Numbered from the stretch's first letter, positions 24,656 through 35,440 are shown. The stretch: 64,000 nucleotides of DNA from Steromphala cineraria (GCA_916613615.1 OU744720.1:73559338-73623337), one strand, 5' to 3'. Notes: a model not told the origin generated them from the letters alone. Numbers and translations: made by a program.

Positions 24656-25300
24656 CCCCGCAAAATGTGTGTAGGTCTTTTTGACATAAAACATTTTTTC
24701 CGGTTTTTAGTCATGACGTAATGGGAAACTTGTCCCATTACCAAACTTACATGATCGGGTTGCGATGACGTCAGAGGTTCCGAACCACTTCCGGGCATCG
24801 AAATTTTTTTCCGGGTCTCGGCATGAGGTAATGGGAACGTTTTCCCATGACGAAAGGGACGTCCGAGTGTTCTGACCACTTCCGGCCATCGGAAATTTTG
24901 TCCCGGGTCTCGCCATGATGTAATGGGAAAGTTGTCCCATGACCACATTCACACTATCGGGTTTTGAGCACGATCGTGCTTTTGTTCTACTTTTCCGAGA
25001 CCACCCGGCGGTATGGGCTTTTTTTGGGCCACTTTCACTCTCGGGTTATGACGAAGGCCGGAGATTTTGACCACTTCCGAGCTTCGCCGTGAGGTATGGA
25101 CTTTTTTCCCATGAAAAATCGAGCGTACTCGGAGTTTTCTTTCGAGGATTTTCAATATTTTTAGTGCGGGCCTCGCCACGAGACATGGTACAAATTTACC
25201 CTTAGCCCCCAAAGCTAAAAACTGTCGAAGCGAAAGTTTGCTTCCAGTTCTGCCTAAAAAGTTATAACTCGGAAACAGAAATATTGTCATGATCGAGACG
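24656..25300. repeat. Degenerate repeats with short TAATGGGA palindromes
   Basis: At least three units of roughly 90-110 bp carry the inverted pair TAATGGGA...TCCCATKA (24719-24740, 24829-24850, 24921-24942), each followed by a DNA stretch with CCACTTCCGG. Related but more diverged units continue to about 25230. Part of this segment (about 25083-25220) recurs as a direct repeat at 25680-25806. Confidence 0.6.
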
Positions 25301-25974
25301 CTTTTTCCGACTGTAGTCGTTTTTGTGAGAAAAATTTCCCACTAAATTTCGGCTGCACTCGGGTTTTTTAGAACTGCGTGAACATTTTTGTTTGTGATGC
25401 CATTTGCTGAAACTGCACATGTCCAAACTTTGAGTGTCAATGTCTACCCTTTCACGTCCCTGGAAGAAAGGAGAAGTTACTAATTATTGAAATATTTACA
25501 TAAAACCGTTTTCGTCAATAACAAAATAAAAAAAATTTATTTGTGAAAAGTGACTTATTGGAGAGGTGGAAAAGTCGGGGCTCTATCTGCGGTATAAATG
25601 TTGTTGACGCGAAGCAATCGGTTTTTGACTTATTCAACTTTTTCGGAGACCGAGAATTTTCTCCCGAGAGGGACGGAACGTTTGTGGGAATTTTTCCCAT
25701 GAAAAATCGAGGGTGCTCGGAACATTCATTCGAGAATTTTCACTATTTCTAGTGCGGGCCTCGCCGCAAACCATGGGAAAAATTGACCCTTAGCACCCAA
25801 ACTTTCAAAATCAATATCATGTTTAGTGAAATTCAAAAACTATTTTCGGTGTTATTCCGAGGTCTGAAACATTTTCCTTATATGTCGGGCGAGGTCCTTC
25901 CATTCGAGAACAACCAATTTCATGGGCAACGTTGCCCAGTGCCTCGGATTTCAGAACACAAAGTCCGAGAGATT
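25301..25974. repeat. Internal element sequence with direct repeat of 25083-25220
   Basis: The portion 25680-25806 repeats 25083-25220, including TTTTTCCCATGAAAAATCGA and AGTGCGGGCCTCGCC. Small frames on both strands here (25515-26071) overlap one another and are not supported as genes. Confidence 0.55.
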
Positions 25975-26290
25975 GCTTTCGCGCTTGATATTTCACTAAC
26001 CAAGCGGCGCGCTCTAACACATGAGATATCGTTGGAAAGAGGATGAAATTGCCTTCATTTTGGCATATCATTTGTATGTCCGCCCATGCAAATAATTATA
26101 CTATAAAGGCCGCAAAAGTATGTACTTTCGCGCTTGATATTTCACTAACCAAGCGGCGCGCTCTAACACACGATATATCGTTGGAAAGAGAATAAAAGTG
26201 CCATCATTTTGGTATATCATATGTATATGCGCAAAGAGAAATAAAGATGCAAGAAGCCCCGCAAAATGTGTTGATGTCCTTTTTTTGACA
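25975..26290. repeat. Two further left-array units plus duplicated array end
   Basis: Two diverged copies of the left-array unit begin near 25980 and 26130. The second, with its following flank AGAAATAAAGATGCAAGAAG, repeats the end of the main array (24529-24680). An internal segmental duplication moved the array edge next to the transposase gene. Confidence 0.75.
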
Positions 26291-26721
26291 TCGGCAATTT
26301 TGTTTGGGTTTCGCCGCGACGCTGCGGCGGTTAGGTCCGTGGAACCTATCAAAAGTTGCAAAACTTTTGTAATCCACAACTGACAATCAGAGCTTCCCTG
26401 ACGTAGATGGTTGTTTCGTTCGCGACTCGCCAACTCGTCGCCTAGGAAGTCAGAAGAAAGCCCAGGTTTTCGACTTTTGGGGAGTCGTATGAATAAAAGA
26501 ACCGGGGTTAGCCGGGACAGTCATGAAACGTCCAAATATGTGAATTTTACCATTGCCTTTGGTGCCGTCGGCGCCGATGGTGTGATTGTTTCAAATACTT
26601 TGGAATGACGGCAAATGAATGTCCATGAGGCTCACACTGATTTTCTCTGTAAAATGCTCCTGAGTTGTTCTTACTTGCACATGTCTAAATCTGTTTCAAT
26701 CTATTACAGATGATATAGAAG
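26291..26721 (+). promoter_or_regulatory. Presumed 5' region of the transposase gene
   Basis: This is the only non-repeated stretch between the left repeats and the transposase start, so it should hold the promoter and 5' leader. CTATTACAG (ending 26709) could be a splice acceptor for an untranslated first exon, but no matching donor was chosen. A 65-codon frame at 26411-26608 has no recognisable similarity. Confidence 0.35.
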
Positions 26722-28701
26722 ATGCCAAGATTTAGAGGAAGGAGACCGAGGACTCGGAACTATGGGGGGCCGTATGCTTCAGACGACGAGTTCTCTTCCG
26801 AAGTCCATGCTGATGAAACTTCTGATATGGAAACTACTGATGATAGTGATGTGAATAGTGATAGTGATGGATTGGTATCGGACATGGACAGTGATCCAGA
26901 CATAAGGAACATTGCAAGACGTATACTAGCTGCTACGGCGAGCGCAGCTTCTGCTGGTTCTTCCACTGACGAGTTCGTTGACTTGGATGATCAAGACAGT
27001 GACACCTCTGATACAGGGGAGGGGGATTTTGCGGCAAACTGGAAGGACGGGCCGAGGCCACGTGGACGTGTTGATCTGCCTTTTACGGGACAGACTGGGC
27101 TGGGACAGTTCAAAGAATTGCCTGAGCAACCAAAACCTATTGACTATTTCGAAATGTTCTTACAAGAAGATGATTACGGATTAATGGCAACGGAAACCAA
27201 TAGATACTTTCACCAAGAATGCGACGACGAGGTCCTCCCGCCCAAGTCAAGAATGCGCCAGTGGAAGGATACGAATGCTGAGGAAATGAAAGTATTCGTA
27301 GCGATGACTATCGCCATGTCCTTAGTTGTACAGAGGAACTTTTCAGAGTATTGGTCGACTAGTGATGTTACCTCGACGCCTTTCTTCCCAAAGTGTATGC
27401 CTAGAGACAGGTTTTGGTTGTTGCTCACGTTTCTTCACTTATCTGATAACAGTACAATGCCAGGACGAAACACACCACAGTTTTCCCCACTCAATAAACT
27501 TGGAATATTGTATAACCGCATCATACATCGGTTCTCAAGAGTTTATATACCGCATCAACATATCTCAGTTGATGAGGGATTGGTGCCTTGGAAAGGCAAC
27601 CTCAGCTTCAAGGTTTACAACCCTGACAAACCTAAGAAGTATGGCATCAAGGCTTACATGTTGTGTGACTCGCACAATGGATACGTCTGTAAATTCAAAC
27701 TCTACACTGGAAGAACCAACGAAGTTTCTATTGGAGGGAAAACGTATGATTTGGTCATGGATTTGGTCAAAGATTACTCTCGGAAGGGATATCATGTTTA
27801 CATGGACAATTTCTATTCATCTGTGACATTGTACATCAATCTGTGGAAGTGTGGTTTCGGTGCGACGGGGACTTTGCGAGGAAATAGGAGCGGAATCCCA
27901 GTCAAACTGAAGAGAAAAACGAAGAAACCAGAGAAAGGTTCTATGTTGCAGCAACACAACAAAGAACTTCTGATCGTCAGGTATGAGGACAGAAAGTCAG
28001 TCTTGCTTATGTCCACTGTTGAGGACACGGAAGATGTCGAGTCGGGAAGGAAGAACAGGGTGACTGGAGAACCAATTACAAAACCTCGGATCGTTCATGA
28101 ATACAACAAGTACATGGGTGGCGTCGACCGGGCCGGTCAGATGTTGTCGTACACACCGTTCAAGATGAAAACTCTAAAGTGGTGGAAGCGTGTGTGGTTT
28201 CATATCCTCAACGTTGCTCTTTTGAATGCCTACGTTCTGTACAAAGAACTCTCCAAAGATAAAACACTGAAGACAAACAGAGAATTTAGAAAAGAAATAG
28301 TTCAACACATCATAACATTTGCCGACAGAGATAAGGTTGCATCTCTCGGCAGACGTCCCCGGGGTCGGCGATGTACGACCGACGACAGTATTGTACGCCT
28401 GCATGGCCGTCACTTTCCTTCAAAGATCGAGCCTGTAGGAAGAAAGAAGAATTTGTCACGCACCTGTGTTGTATGTTCTAAAGCCAGACGTGAACTCTTG
28501 CGGCGTGGAGCGGCAGCTGCCAACCAGCCAGCAAGAAAGAAGAAAAGAGTAGGAAGAGAATCTTGTTTCGAGTGTCTAGACTGCAATGTTGCTTTGTGTG
28601 TAGAACCATGTTTCCGCCTATACCACACATCACAAGATTTCTGTAAAGCCTATATCAGTATGATAGAGAGGGAAGAGGAAGATGGGGATGAAGATAATTG
28701 A
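26722..28701 (+). CDS. piggyBac-family transposase (PGBD4-like), intact, 659 aa
   Basis: This is the cut-and-paste DDE transposase that excises and inserts the surrounding element at TTAA. An in-frame stop (TAG, 26716-26718) two codons upstream fixes the start within this exon. Residues about 20-105 are highly acidic and Ser/Asp-rich, as is usual for piggyBac N-termini. The DDE_Tnp_1_7-type core spans about residues 139-520. The three catalytic aspartates are present: D284 in HISVDEGL, D362 in YMDNFYSS and D469 in YMGGVDRAGQ. The 78-residue spacing between the first two equals that of the insect piggyBac enzyme (D268, D346). A cysteine-rich zinc-binding tail (TCVVC... CFECLDC... CVEPCF... FCKAY) spans about residues 581-641. 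There are no internal stops or frameshifts, so it could be active. Domesticated PGBD status is unlikely because it sits inside an element with intact ends. Confidence 0.96.
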   Translation: MPRFRGRRPRTRNYGGPYASDDEFSSEVHADETSDMETTDDSDVNSDSDGLVSDMDSDPDIRNIARRILAATASAASAGSSTDEFVDLDDQDSDTSDTGEGDFAANWKDGPRPRGRVDLPFTGQTGLGQFKELPEQPKPIDYFEMFLQEDDYGLMATETNRYFHQECDDEVLPPKSRMRQWKDTNAEEMKVFVAMTIAMSLVVQRNFSEYWSTSDVTSTPFFPKCMPRDRFWLLLTFLHLSDNSTMPGRNTPQFSPLNKLGILYNRIIHRFSRVYIPHQHISVDEGLVPWKGNLSFKVYNPDKPKKYGIKAYMLCDSHNGYVCKFKLYTGRTNEVSIGGKTYDLVMDLVKDYSRKGYHVYMDNFYSSVTLYINLWKCGFGATGTLRGNRSGIPVKLKRKTKKPEKGSMLQQHNKELLIVRYEDRKSVLLMSTVEDTEDVESGRKNRVTGEPITKPRIVHEYNKYMGGVDRAGQMLSYTPFKMKTLKWWKRVWFHILNVALLNAYVLYKELSKDKTLKTNREFRKEIVQHIITFADRDKVASLGRRPRGRRCTTDDSIVRLHGRHFPSKIEPVGRKKNLSRTCVVCSKARRELLRRGAAAANQPARKKKRVGRESCFECLDCNVALCVEPCFRLYHTSQDFCKAYISMIEREEEDGDEDN

Positions 28702-29028
28702 AGAAAGAAAAAAGAAGTAGAAGTGTGGACTGAACTCTAGACCTTGTTAGGTTCTATAAAGCTGTTATTCGCACCTTTGAAGGTGATTATTGTTATACTT
28801 ATATATTTGTTGATTATATTGTACAAGCATTTATAAAAATAAATTTTTCTTTTTTTATTTCGTAACAGAGACAGAGAAAGTCAATGTGAGCTGTCCGTGG
28901 AAGTTCAACTGAAGCCGCATCATGAACCCCCACCCCTTCTTTGGCACTATATACAATTTTGGAAGGGGGTGGGGATCAAATCATTTACATGATTGTAAAG
29001 AGCGAAGAACGAGCTTCAGTCCAATGTG
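28702..29028 (+). other. 3' region of the transposase gene with polyadenylation signal
   Basis: AATAAA occurs at 28838-28843, about 137 nt after the stop codon, followed by a T-rich tract, as expected for transcript end formation. A GGGGGTGGGG patch at 28966-28975 follows. The 83-codon frame at 28941-29192 runs into the right array and is not supported. Confidence 0.6.
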
Positions 29029-31480
29029 TCATTTGTAAATGCGCACGAAAAACTAAAGAAACTGCAAGCTATCTGTCGGAAATATCAAACCTTTTCTCAA
29101 AAATGATTGGGGTTACCCACCTTGCGGCATTCATATCTCACGGAACGTTTGAGATAATTTCAAATTTTTTTCTCCATTTTGTAGAGGAGTAAATTGTCTT
29201 CAATTCAATGTATCATTTGTCTATGCGCGCACAATGATAAAGAAGCGGCAGCGATGCACGGAATAAATGACATCGTCCACCCGCGCTACTTGCGCGCCGG
29301 CGTTCGCTAATTGAACTTGTATTTAACTCCCGCACCTTGTGGCACTCATATCTCACGAACCATTAGAGATATTTTTATAATTTTTATATCAACTTGTAGA
29401 TAAAAGAATTGTCTTCATTTCCATGTATCATATGTCTATGCGCGCACAAAAATAATGAAGCGGCAAGCGAAAGATAAGTGATCGTTCACACGCGCTACTT
29501 GCGCTCCGGCGTTCGCTAATTGAACTTGTGTTAACTCGCGCACCTTGCGGCACTCATATCTCACGAACCATTAGAGATATTTTTATAATTTTTATATCAA
29601 CTTGTAGAGAAAAGAATTGTCTTTTTTTCCATGTATCATATGTCTATGCGCGCAATGAAGAAGCGGTGCGCGCTCTACTTGCGCTCCGGCGTTCGCTAAT
29701 TGAACTTGTATTTAACTCCCGCACCTTGCGGCACTCATATCTCACGAACCATTAGAGATATTTTTATAATTTTTATATCAACTTGTAGAGAAAAGAATTG
29801 TCTTTTTTTCCATGTATCATATGTCTATGCGCGCACAAAAATAAAGAAGCGGCAAGCGAAAGATAAGTGATCGTTCACACGCGCTACTTGCGCTCCGGCG
29901 TTCGCTAATTGAACTTGTGTTAACTCGCGCACCTTGCGGCACTCATATCTCACGAACCATTAGAGATATTTTTATAATTTTTATATCAACTTGTAGAGAA
30001 AAGAATTGTCTTTTTTTCCATGTATCATATGTCTATGCGCGCAATGAAGAAGCGGTGCGCGCTCTACTTGCGCTCCGGCGTTCGCTAATTGAACTTGTAT
30101 TTAACTCCCGCACCTTGCGGCACTCATATCTCACGAACCATTAGAGATATTTTTATAATTTTTATATCAACTTGTAGAGAAAAGAATTGTCTTTTTTTCC
30201 ATGTATCATATGTCTATGCGCGCACAAAAATAAAGAAGCGGCAAGCGAAAGATAAGTGATCGTTCACACGCGCTACTTCCGCTCCGGCGTTCGCTAATTG
30301 AACTTGTATTTAACTCCCGCACCTTGCGGCACTCATATCTCACGAACCATTAGAGATATTTTTATAATTTTTATATCAACTTGTAGAGAAAAGAATTGTC
30401 TTTTTTTCCATGTATCATATGTCTATGCGCGCACAAAAATAAAGAAGCGGCAAGCGAAAGATAAGTGATCGTTCACACGCGCTACTTCCGCTCCGGCGTT
30501 CGCTAATTGAACTTGTATTTAACTCCCGCACCTTGCGGCACTCATATCTCACGAACCATTAGAGATATTTTTATAATTTTTATATCAACTTGTAGAGAAA
30601 AGAATTGTCTTTTTTTCCATGTATCATATGTCTATGCGCGCACAAAAATAAAGAAGCGGCAAGCGAAAGATAAGTGATCGTTCACACGCGCTACTTCCGC
30701 TCCGGCGTTCGCTAATTGAACTTGTATTTAACTCCCGCACCTTGCGGCACTCATATCTCACGAACCATTAGAGATATTTTTATACTTTTTATATCAACTT
30801 GTAGAGAAAAGAATTGTCTTTTTTTCCATGTATCATATGTCTATGCGCGCACAAAAATAAAGAAGCGGCAAGCGAAAGATAAGTGATCGTTCACACGCGC
30901 TACTTGCGCTCCGGCGTTCGCTAATTGAACTTGTGTTAACTCGCGCACCTTGCGGCACTCATATCTCACGAACCATTAGAGATATTTTTATAATTTTTAT
31001 ATCAACTTGTAGAGAAAAGAATTGTCTTTTTTTCCATGTATCATATGTCTATGCGCGCAATGAAGAAGCGGTGCGCGCTCTACTTGCGCTCCGGCGTTTG
31101 CTAATTGAACTTGTATTTAACTCCCGCACCTTGCGGCACTCATATCTCACGAACCATTAGAGATATTTTTATAATTTTTATATCAACTTGTAGAGAAAAG
31201 AATTGTCTTTTTTTCAATGTATCATATGTCTATGCGCGGACAGGAATAAAGAAGCAGCAAGCGAAAGATAAGTGATCGTTCACACGCGCTACTTGCGCGC
31301 CGGCGTTCGCTAATTGAACTTGTATTTAACTCGCGCATCTTGCGGCACTCATATCTCACGAACCATTAGAGATATTTTTATAATTTTTATATCAACTTGT
31401 AGATAAAAGAATTGTCTTTTTTTCCATGTATCATATGTCTATGCACGCACAAAAATAAAGAAGCGGCAAGCGGAATTAAA
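29029..31480. repeat. Right subterminal satellite array, 12 units of 208/181 bp
   Basis: Units marked by GGCACTCATATCTCACGAAC begin at 29126 (diverged), 29341, 29549, 29730, 29938, 30119, 30328, 30537, 30746, 30954, 31135 and 31344 (truncated). The short 181-bp type lacks about 28 bp of the AAGCGAAAGATAAGTGATCG segment. Long and short types alternate for part of the array. The most diverged units lie nearest the transposase gene, while central copies are almost identical, as expected for ongoing unequal exchange. Identical 75-codon frames recurring in it are array artefacts. Confidence 0.95.
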
Positions 31481-31801
31481 GACTTTCTTTTGATGACTGT
31501 GGGGAAAAAAATATGAGGCGCATCGTAATGTTTTTTTATATATTTATAAAGAGGCACAGTGTATCTAGAAGTCCATGTAAAAAGAATTATTCTGTGTGCA
31601 TAAATAAACATTTTACAAGGCTCTAAATAAAAATCCGGGATCCGCGAAATAGATACACCAATTGTTGTAAAAGACCCGGGACTCGCTACATAAACATATT
31701 CAGTGGGCGGTGCAATCAGGATATAACGGTGGCTGGCACCGGACAAAACAATGTCGCCACGGGGGCTAGTTGAGCAAAAATATATAGCCGCATCGTAAGG
31801 G
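31481..31801. other. Right end of piggyBac element, unique part
   Basis: Subterminal sequence with GACCCGGGAC and GTCGCCACGGGGGC, ending in the terminal inverted repeat 31788-31801. A 150-codon minus-strand frame (31387-31839) crosses the repeat array, this end and the target site, so it is not a gene. Confidence 0.6.
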
Positions 31802-31805
31802 TTAA
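31802..31805. other. TTAA target-site duplication, right
   Basis: This TTAA immediately follows the right terminus of the piggyBac element and matches 22309-22312. Confidence 0.9.
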
Positions 31806-32027
31806 CATTGACATAGCACAAAATGCATGCGCAAAGCATTCTTCTAGGTGTAAGGTTTTACAATCGACAAGTCAAGTGGTTGATACCGTATTTGGATCCT
31901 TTAAATTTATCACAAGTAAAAAGAGCATAGAGCATTAGTCGCCATTAGCTTTTCCACATGAAAAGTTGTGATGTGGCAATCATAAATGCAGCAGGAACTC
32001 GTTAACTTAAAACTTTGTGTTGAGTAC

Positions 32028-32134
32028 GAGAATGTTAGAAAACTGACCATGAGTTTTGCGAGTAGGCATGTTTTCGGACTAACGTCCTCTAACATGCTCC
32101 ATGTGCAAAACTAATGGCCAGTTCTAACATTCTC
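32028..32134. mobile_element. Hairpin mini-element, copy 1 of a small family
   Basis: The inverted arms start GAGAATGTTAGAA and end TTCTAACATTCTC, with an imperfect stem through most of the 107 bp. The centre reads TTCGGACTAACGTCCTC. A sequence with the same centre and GTGCAMAACTAATG block lies at 39018-39129. No target duplication was found. Confidence 0.65.
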
Positions 32135-33730
32135 CCACACGTAAGCTCAAAATGCGCCTGACGGTAAGTCACTTCCGTTCATGAAACAGTGATATAATTA
32201 GAAATTACAGAAACATTTAAATTAAAATGATGTATAGAAAATTTCGTCTTTACTTTTGTTCGCATTCCCTTACCTAACAACACCCTGAAACACTTTTGTG
32301 TGTGTATTTACTGTTGGTTGATAGGTCGAAATGTCAGTGTGAACTATATTTTCGTACACCACACCATAAAACCAGATCAAAGATACTGAGAAAATGTGTT
32401 AATACTTTAGTGACATTCAAGACAAACTAACCGTGAACACTGTACATTCAATGCTTTTAAATAAAAAAAATTATCATGTCTATTTATATCAAAATTAGAC
32501 GTGTTCTTCATTTCCTCGCCTTAATCAATCAAGCATAAACAAATATTGATAATAAAAGGTTTAAACAATCATGCATGAACATGTTTTTACAAGAACAAGC
32601 TACATATTAGATTGCGCACCTATATCAATTTAAAAAAGAACCAATATCTTGCCAATTACATTGAATCACTAACACCACAGTACGAATTATTTGAAGAATA
32701 ATGAAGTTAATTTCCATTTTTGTTTCTTTTTAATTGACAGAATCAGTCACGAATGTTGTAAAGAAATCCTTTCATGTACTTGCCCTTGGCTGCACAATTT
32801 ATACTGGTTAAACCAACCAGAAGATCAGCTCAATACATAGCTAATATAATCAACTCAACCGACAACCCTTTCAAAATTCAGTGTCAATGTCTTGCTAACA
32901 TTTACAGATAAGAACCGCTCTGAAGAGAGTGATCATCACTAATGCTTTGTTGATAGAAAAAAACGCATCTTTTTCATGTGATAGCAATCGAAATGAGTAC
33001 GTCATTTATTCTTATATTTTTAAGTCGAGTCATTTTCAAATGAAATCAAGTTTCAAAGGTTTAAATCCATTACATATATATCATTTTCACACATTGACCC
33101 GAGATAAGCTCGCTGATCAAACTGTCTCATGGTCATCAATTGAATAAACTGTGTATCAACTTTTTCCCTGAAACAAAGTTTGATAATATTTCAAATATAC
33201 GAAATTGCAGAAAGGATGTGTAACATTATAGAAACATGCTTGTAAATAAATGACAATGTCCACTTGTCTTAAGCTAAATTCCTTTAATGTTTTCAAAATC
33301 AAATTTAATTGGACGGTTCTCTGAAGAATGACAATTAAGGTCCCTCATGAAGTATTCTCTAATTTTACTGGAAATAACTAGACGATTGGAAATATTGTCA
33401 CTTTTTCTAAATGAATATACATGTAAAGTATTTTCTGCTTTATCACTATAAGTTTAAGTTCAAAAGGACATTACATCATTAGTACAGATAAGTAAATAAG
33501 CAAAACGTGTGGTATAACATTGATAGTTTGCTACTATGTCTCTTATTTTGAAAGCTCATTGAACAGTAGCGATATCTCTTATTGGGTCGCATGGACTAGA
33601 TTCATTCTTGTTTGTATATTTCTTGTACAAAATGTTGTTACAATTGTTACAAATAAATTTCATTTATTCTATATTACCTGCAAACAATGATGTTATCATA
33701 AAAAAAATCGTTAAACATTTTTTGTCCAAA
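32135..33730. other. AT-rich sequence, no gene recognised
   Basis: Only one frame of note, 72 codons at 32929-33147 (plus), without recognisable similarity. No inverted ends or structured RNA seen. Confidence 0.45.
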
Positions 33731-33831
33731 ACATCTGAAACACTTGTGAATAATAGAGACCTGGACTCTAGGGATATTTGATTACGTTCCTTTCATCTTC
33801 TCTTTTATTAACAGACTTAATTTGCACGAAT
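33731..33831. repeat. Diverged duplicated block (partner 37357-37452)
   Basis: Shared stretches include ATCTGAAACAYTTGTGAATA and TTTCATCTTCTC, in the same orientation. It lies just upstream of the decayed exon at 34231 and fits a duplicated host locus. Confidence 0.6.
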
Positions 33832-34230
33832 TGCTTCTGTTGTCAACTAAGGTAATAAACTTGGCAAGTAGCTGCTAAATATCTGCGTATCAAGATTGAG
33901 TGTAACTGCGATCAGGCAAGATGGGGGCATGAATGGGTCATTGTGATCATAGCGTGTCAGCTTGACACTTACGTTTAATAACATCTTGCCAAACCTTCTT
34001 GTTGATTAGGCTTGTTGGCTACATGTAAGGACAGCTGGCAAGGTCAAGCCTTCAGTTTGATCCTATGATTTTAGAAAGGTGCATCTTCAATCATTTTCTT
34101 TTGATCTTTAGAACCTCTGTTTTTACGATTGTAAGGATAAACGATTCGGATGACTATATACGTGAACATCAAATACAAAGTCAAAATAAAGAATTCAACT
34201 AATCCTTGCATCATGCATTCTCCCCCACAG

Positions 34231-34340
34231 AGGTGCATGTAGATCAAGTCATAAAGTCAGGGATTCTCGGCAGTTTCCCCTGGCGGATATAGAATTGCAC
34301 AATCCATTTGAATTTCTTTAGCAAATGACAACGCTTCTCG
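34231..34340 (+). pseudogene. Decayed copy of the terminal exon at 52062-52192
   Basis: A splice-acceptor-like CATTCTCCCCCACAG (ending 34230) matches CATTCTCTCCCACAG before the 52.1 kb exon. The following sequence matches it in pieces (GAGG...CAG...TCTCGGCAG...CCC..GGCGG, and later TTTAGCAAATGACAACGC against TTGCAGCCAATGAAAACACC). Small deletions destroy the frame. About 55 bp further on, CGCAACTAACTTTGATTGCC (34399-34418) matches CGCAACTAACTTGGATTGCC downstream of the intact copy. This is a paralogous remnant and not a working exon. Confidence 0.55.
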
Positions 34341-35024
34341 CATGGAAAGGGTGGTTCATATAACAATGTTTTGCCATGATTCATTAACCAAAATGATGAC
34401 GCAACTAACTTTGATTGCCTCCAAAAACAAACTCGGCTAATTAGGGCAGAGGCTGTATCAACATTTCATGACTTGAGAGAATAGGTAAATAGTTCTATCT
34501 CTCAAAATGTCATACAAGATCATGAGTTGGAGTAATATACCCTAAGCCTGTTTCATTTATTGGAACCTATACCCCTTGGTAGATGCTTTTGTTTTAATCT
34601 CTTTGTTACACAAAACAACTAACTGCGTAGTACTTTGATGCTATTAAAGTCTAGGCTATCACCTGCAAAAGAAAGAACCTCAGTGTATTGAATCACATAG
34701 AGAGAATCAGGTTATAGACAAACGTTTGATCCTTGAATTAAAAGAGTTGACAGCTAAGCGTATTCTGATTTCATTGTAATTCGACTAAATTAATATTTCT
34801 ATTCATATTCTTAGTACAGAACATGTCATGTTTTGGATTTGAGAGATGAATTGTACTGAAATAGATCGAGCTTTAGTTTTCAAAAAGAGATATGCAGAAG
34901 TGATTTATTATTTTTTTACTCCAGTTAAATGGTACAAAATTCAACAATAGATAATCTTTCCAAAAGAGCATGATGTTATGACTTTCAACAGCGTTTGCAG
35001 CGTTTAAGTACTTAAAGACGTCTG
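34341..35024. other. AT-rich sequence with duplicated block 34390-34460
   Basis: The segment 34390-34460 matches 52485-52590 downstream of the intact exon (CGCAACTAACTTKGATTGCC, then a GCTRATTAGRRCAGA block). The rest shows no gene. Confidence 0.5.
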
Positions 35025-35440
35025 TGCATACATATTTAAGTCACGCAAGGCAACTTAAGTAACAATAAGAGTTGATTAATATTGTACTGAATACTAAATA
35101 AGGAAATTGTCACTAAACATTTTGTGTATTCTTTTGCATGAAAAAGATATTGTGGCAAAAATTAGGAATGTCGACGTAACCTTTAATGTGTGATAGATGA
35201 ATAATATGGACGGATTTATACTAAGCTTAACTTGCACGCGGAGGTGTCTCTGTAATTGACAATAAATCGTACACTTCTAAGACTCTTCGAAGATTTAATG
35301 CAATTACTAATGTTGACATTTGCTCACATAAATGTACGTATGATATGTAAATTGAGAGCTTCGTTCTGTAGACAGACGTGGCAACTTTTAACAGACTAAC
35401 CAGATTAGTATTCATATGAATGTACCATTACCTCAATGAA
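35025..35440. repeat. Diverged duplicated block (partners 36440-36750 and others)
   Basis: Shared with 36440-36750 are GCAAGGCAACTTA, TATTGTACTGAATAC, GGAATGTCGACGTAA, ATGAATAATATGGACG and CAAATCGTACACTTCTAAGA (AATAAATCG here). The end (35300-35440) carries the TTGACATTT...GATTAGTATTCAT motif also present near 2050-2150, 38790-38880 and 45710-45790. Confidence 0.7.

Larger units (their letters stand above)
22313..31801 (+). mobile_element. Complete piggyBac-family transposon, 9.49 kb
   Basis: The element begins CCCTTACGATGCGG (22313-22326) and ends with the exact reverse complement CCGCATCGTAAGGG (31788-31801), flanked on both sides by TTAA. CCC-starting ends inserted at TTAA are the defining signature of piggyBac elements, and a piggyBac transposase lies inside in sense orientation. 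At 9.5 kb it is several times the usual 2-3 kb. The excess is two tandem arrays plus shorter repeats. Intact ends, target duplication and transposase frame suggest a fairly young insertion. Base composition is visibly richer in G and C than the flanking DNA. Confidence 0.93.

Noticed and set aside
24544..25290. Minus-strand frames of 81 to 134 codons in the left part of the element
   Set aside because: They overlap in different phases and run through tandem repeats with palindromes. No family resemblance.
27326..27826. 166-codon alternative frame inside the transposase gene
   Set aside because: Shadow of the transposase reading frame in another phase.
29528..31160. Three near-identical 75-codon frames
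   Set aside because: They recur because the right array repeats the same sequence. Start and stop lie in neighbouring units and no domain is visible.
31387..31839. 150-codon minus-strand frame
   Set aside because: It crosses the flanking DNA, the TTAA target site, the transposon terminus and part of the array, so it cannot be an ancestral gene.
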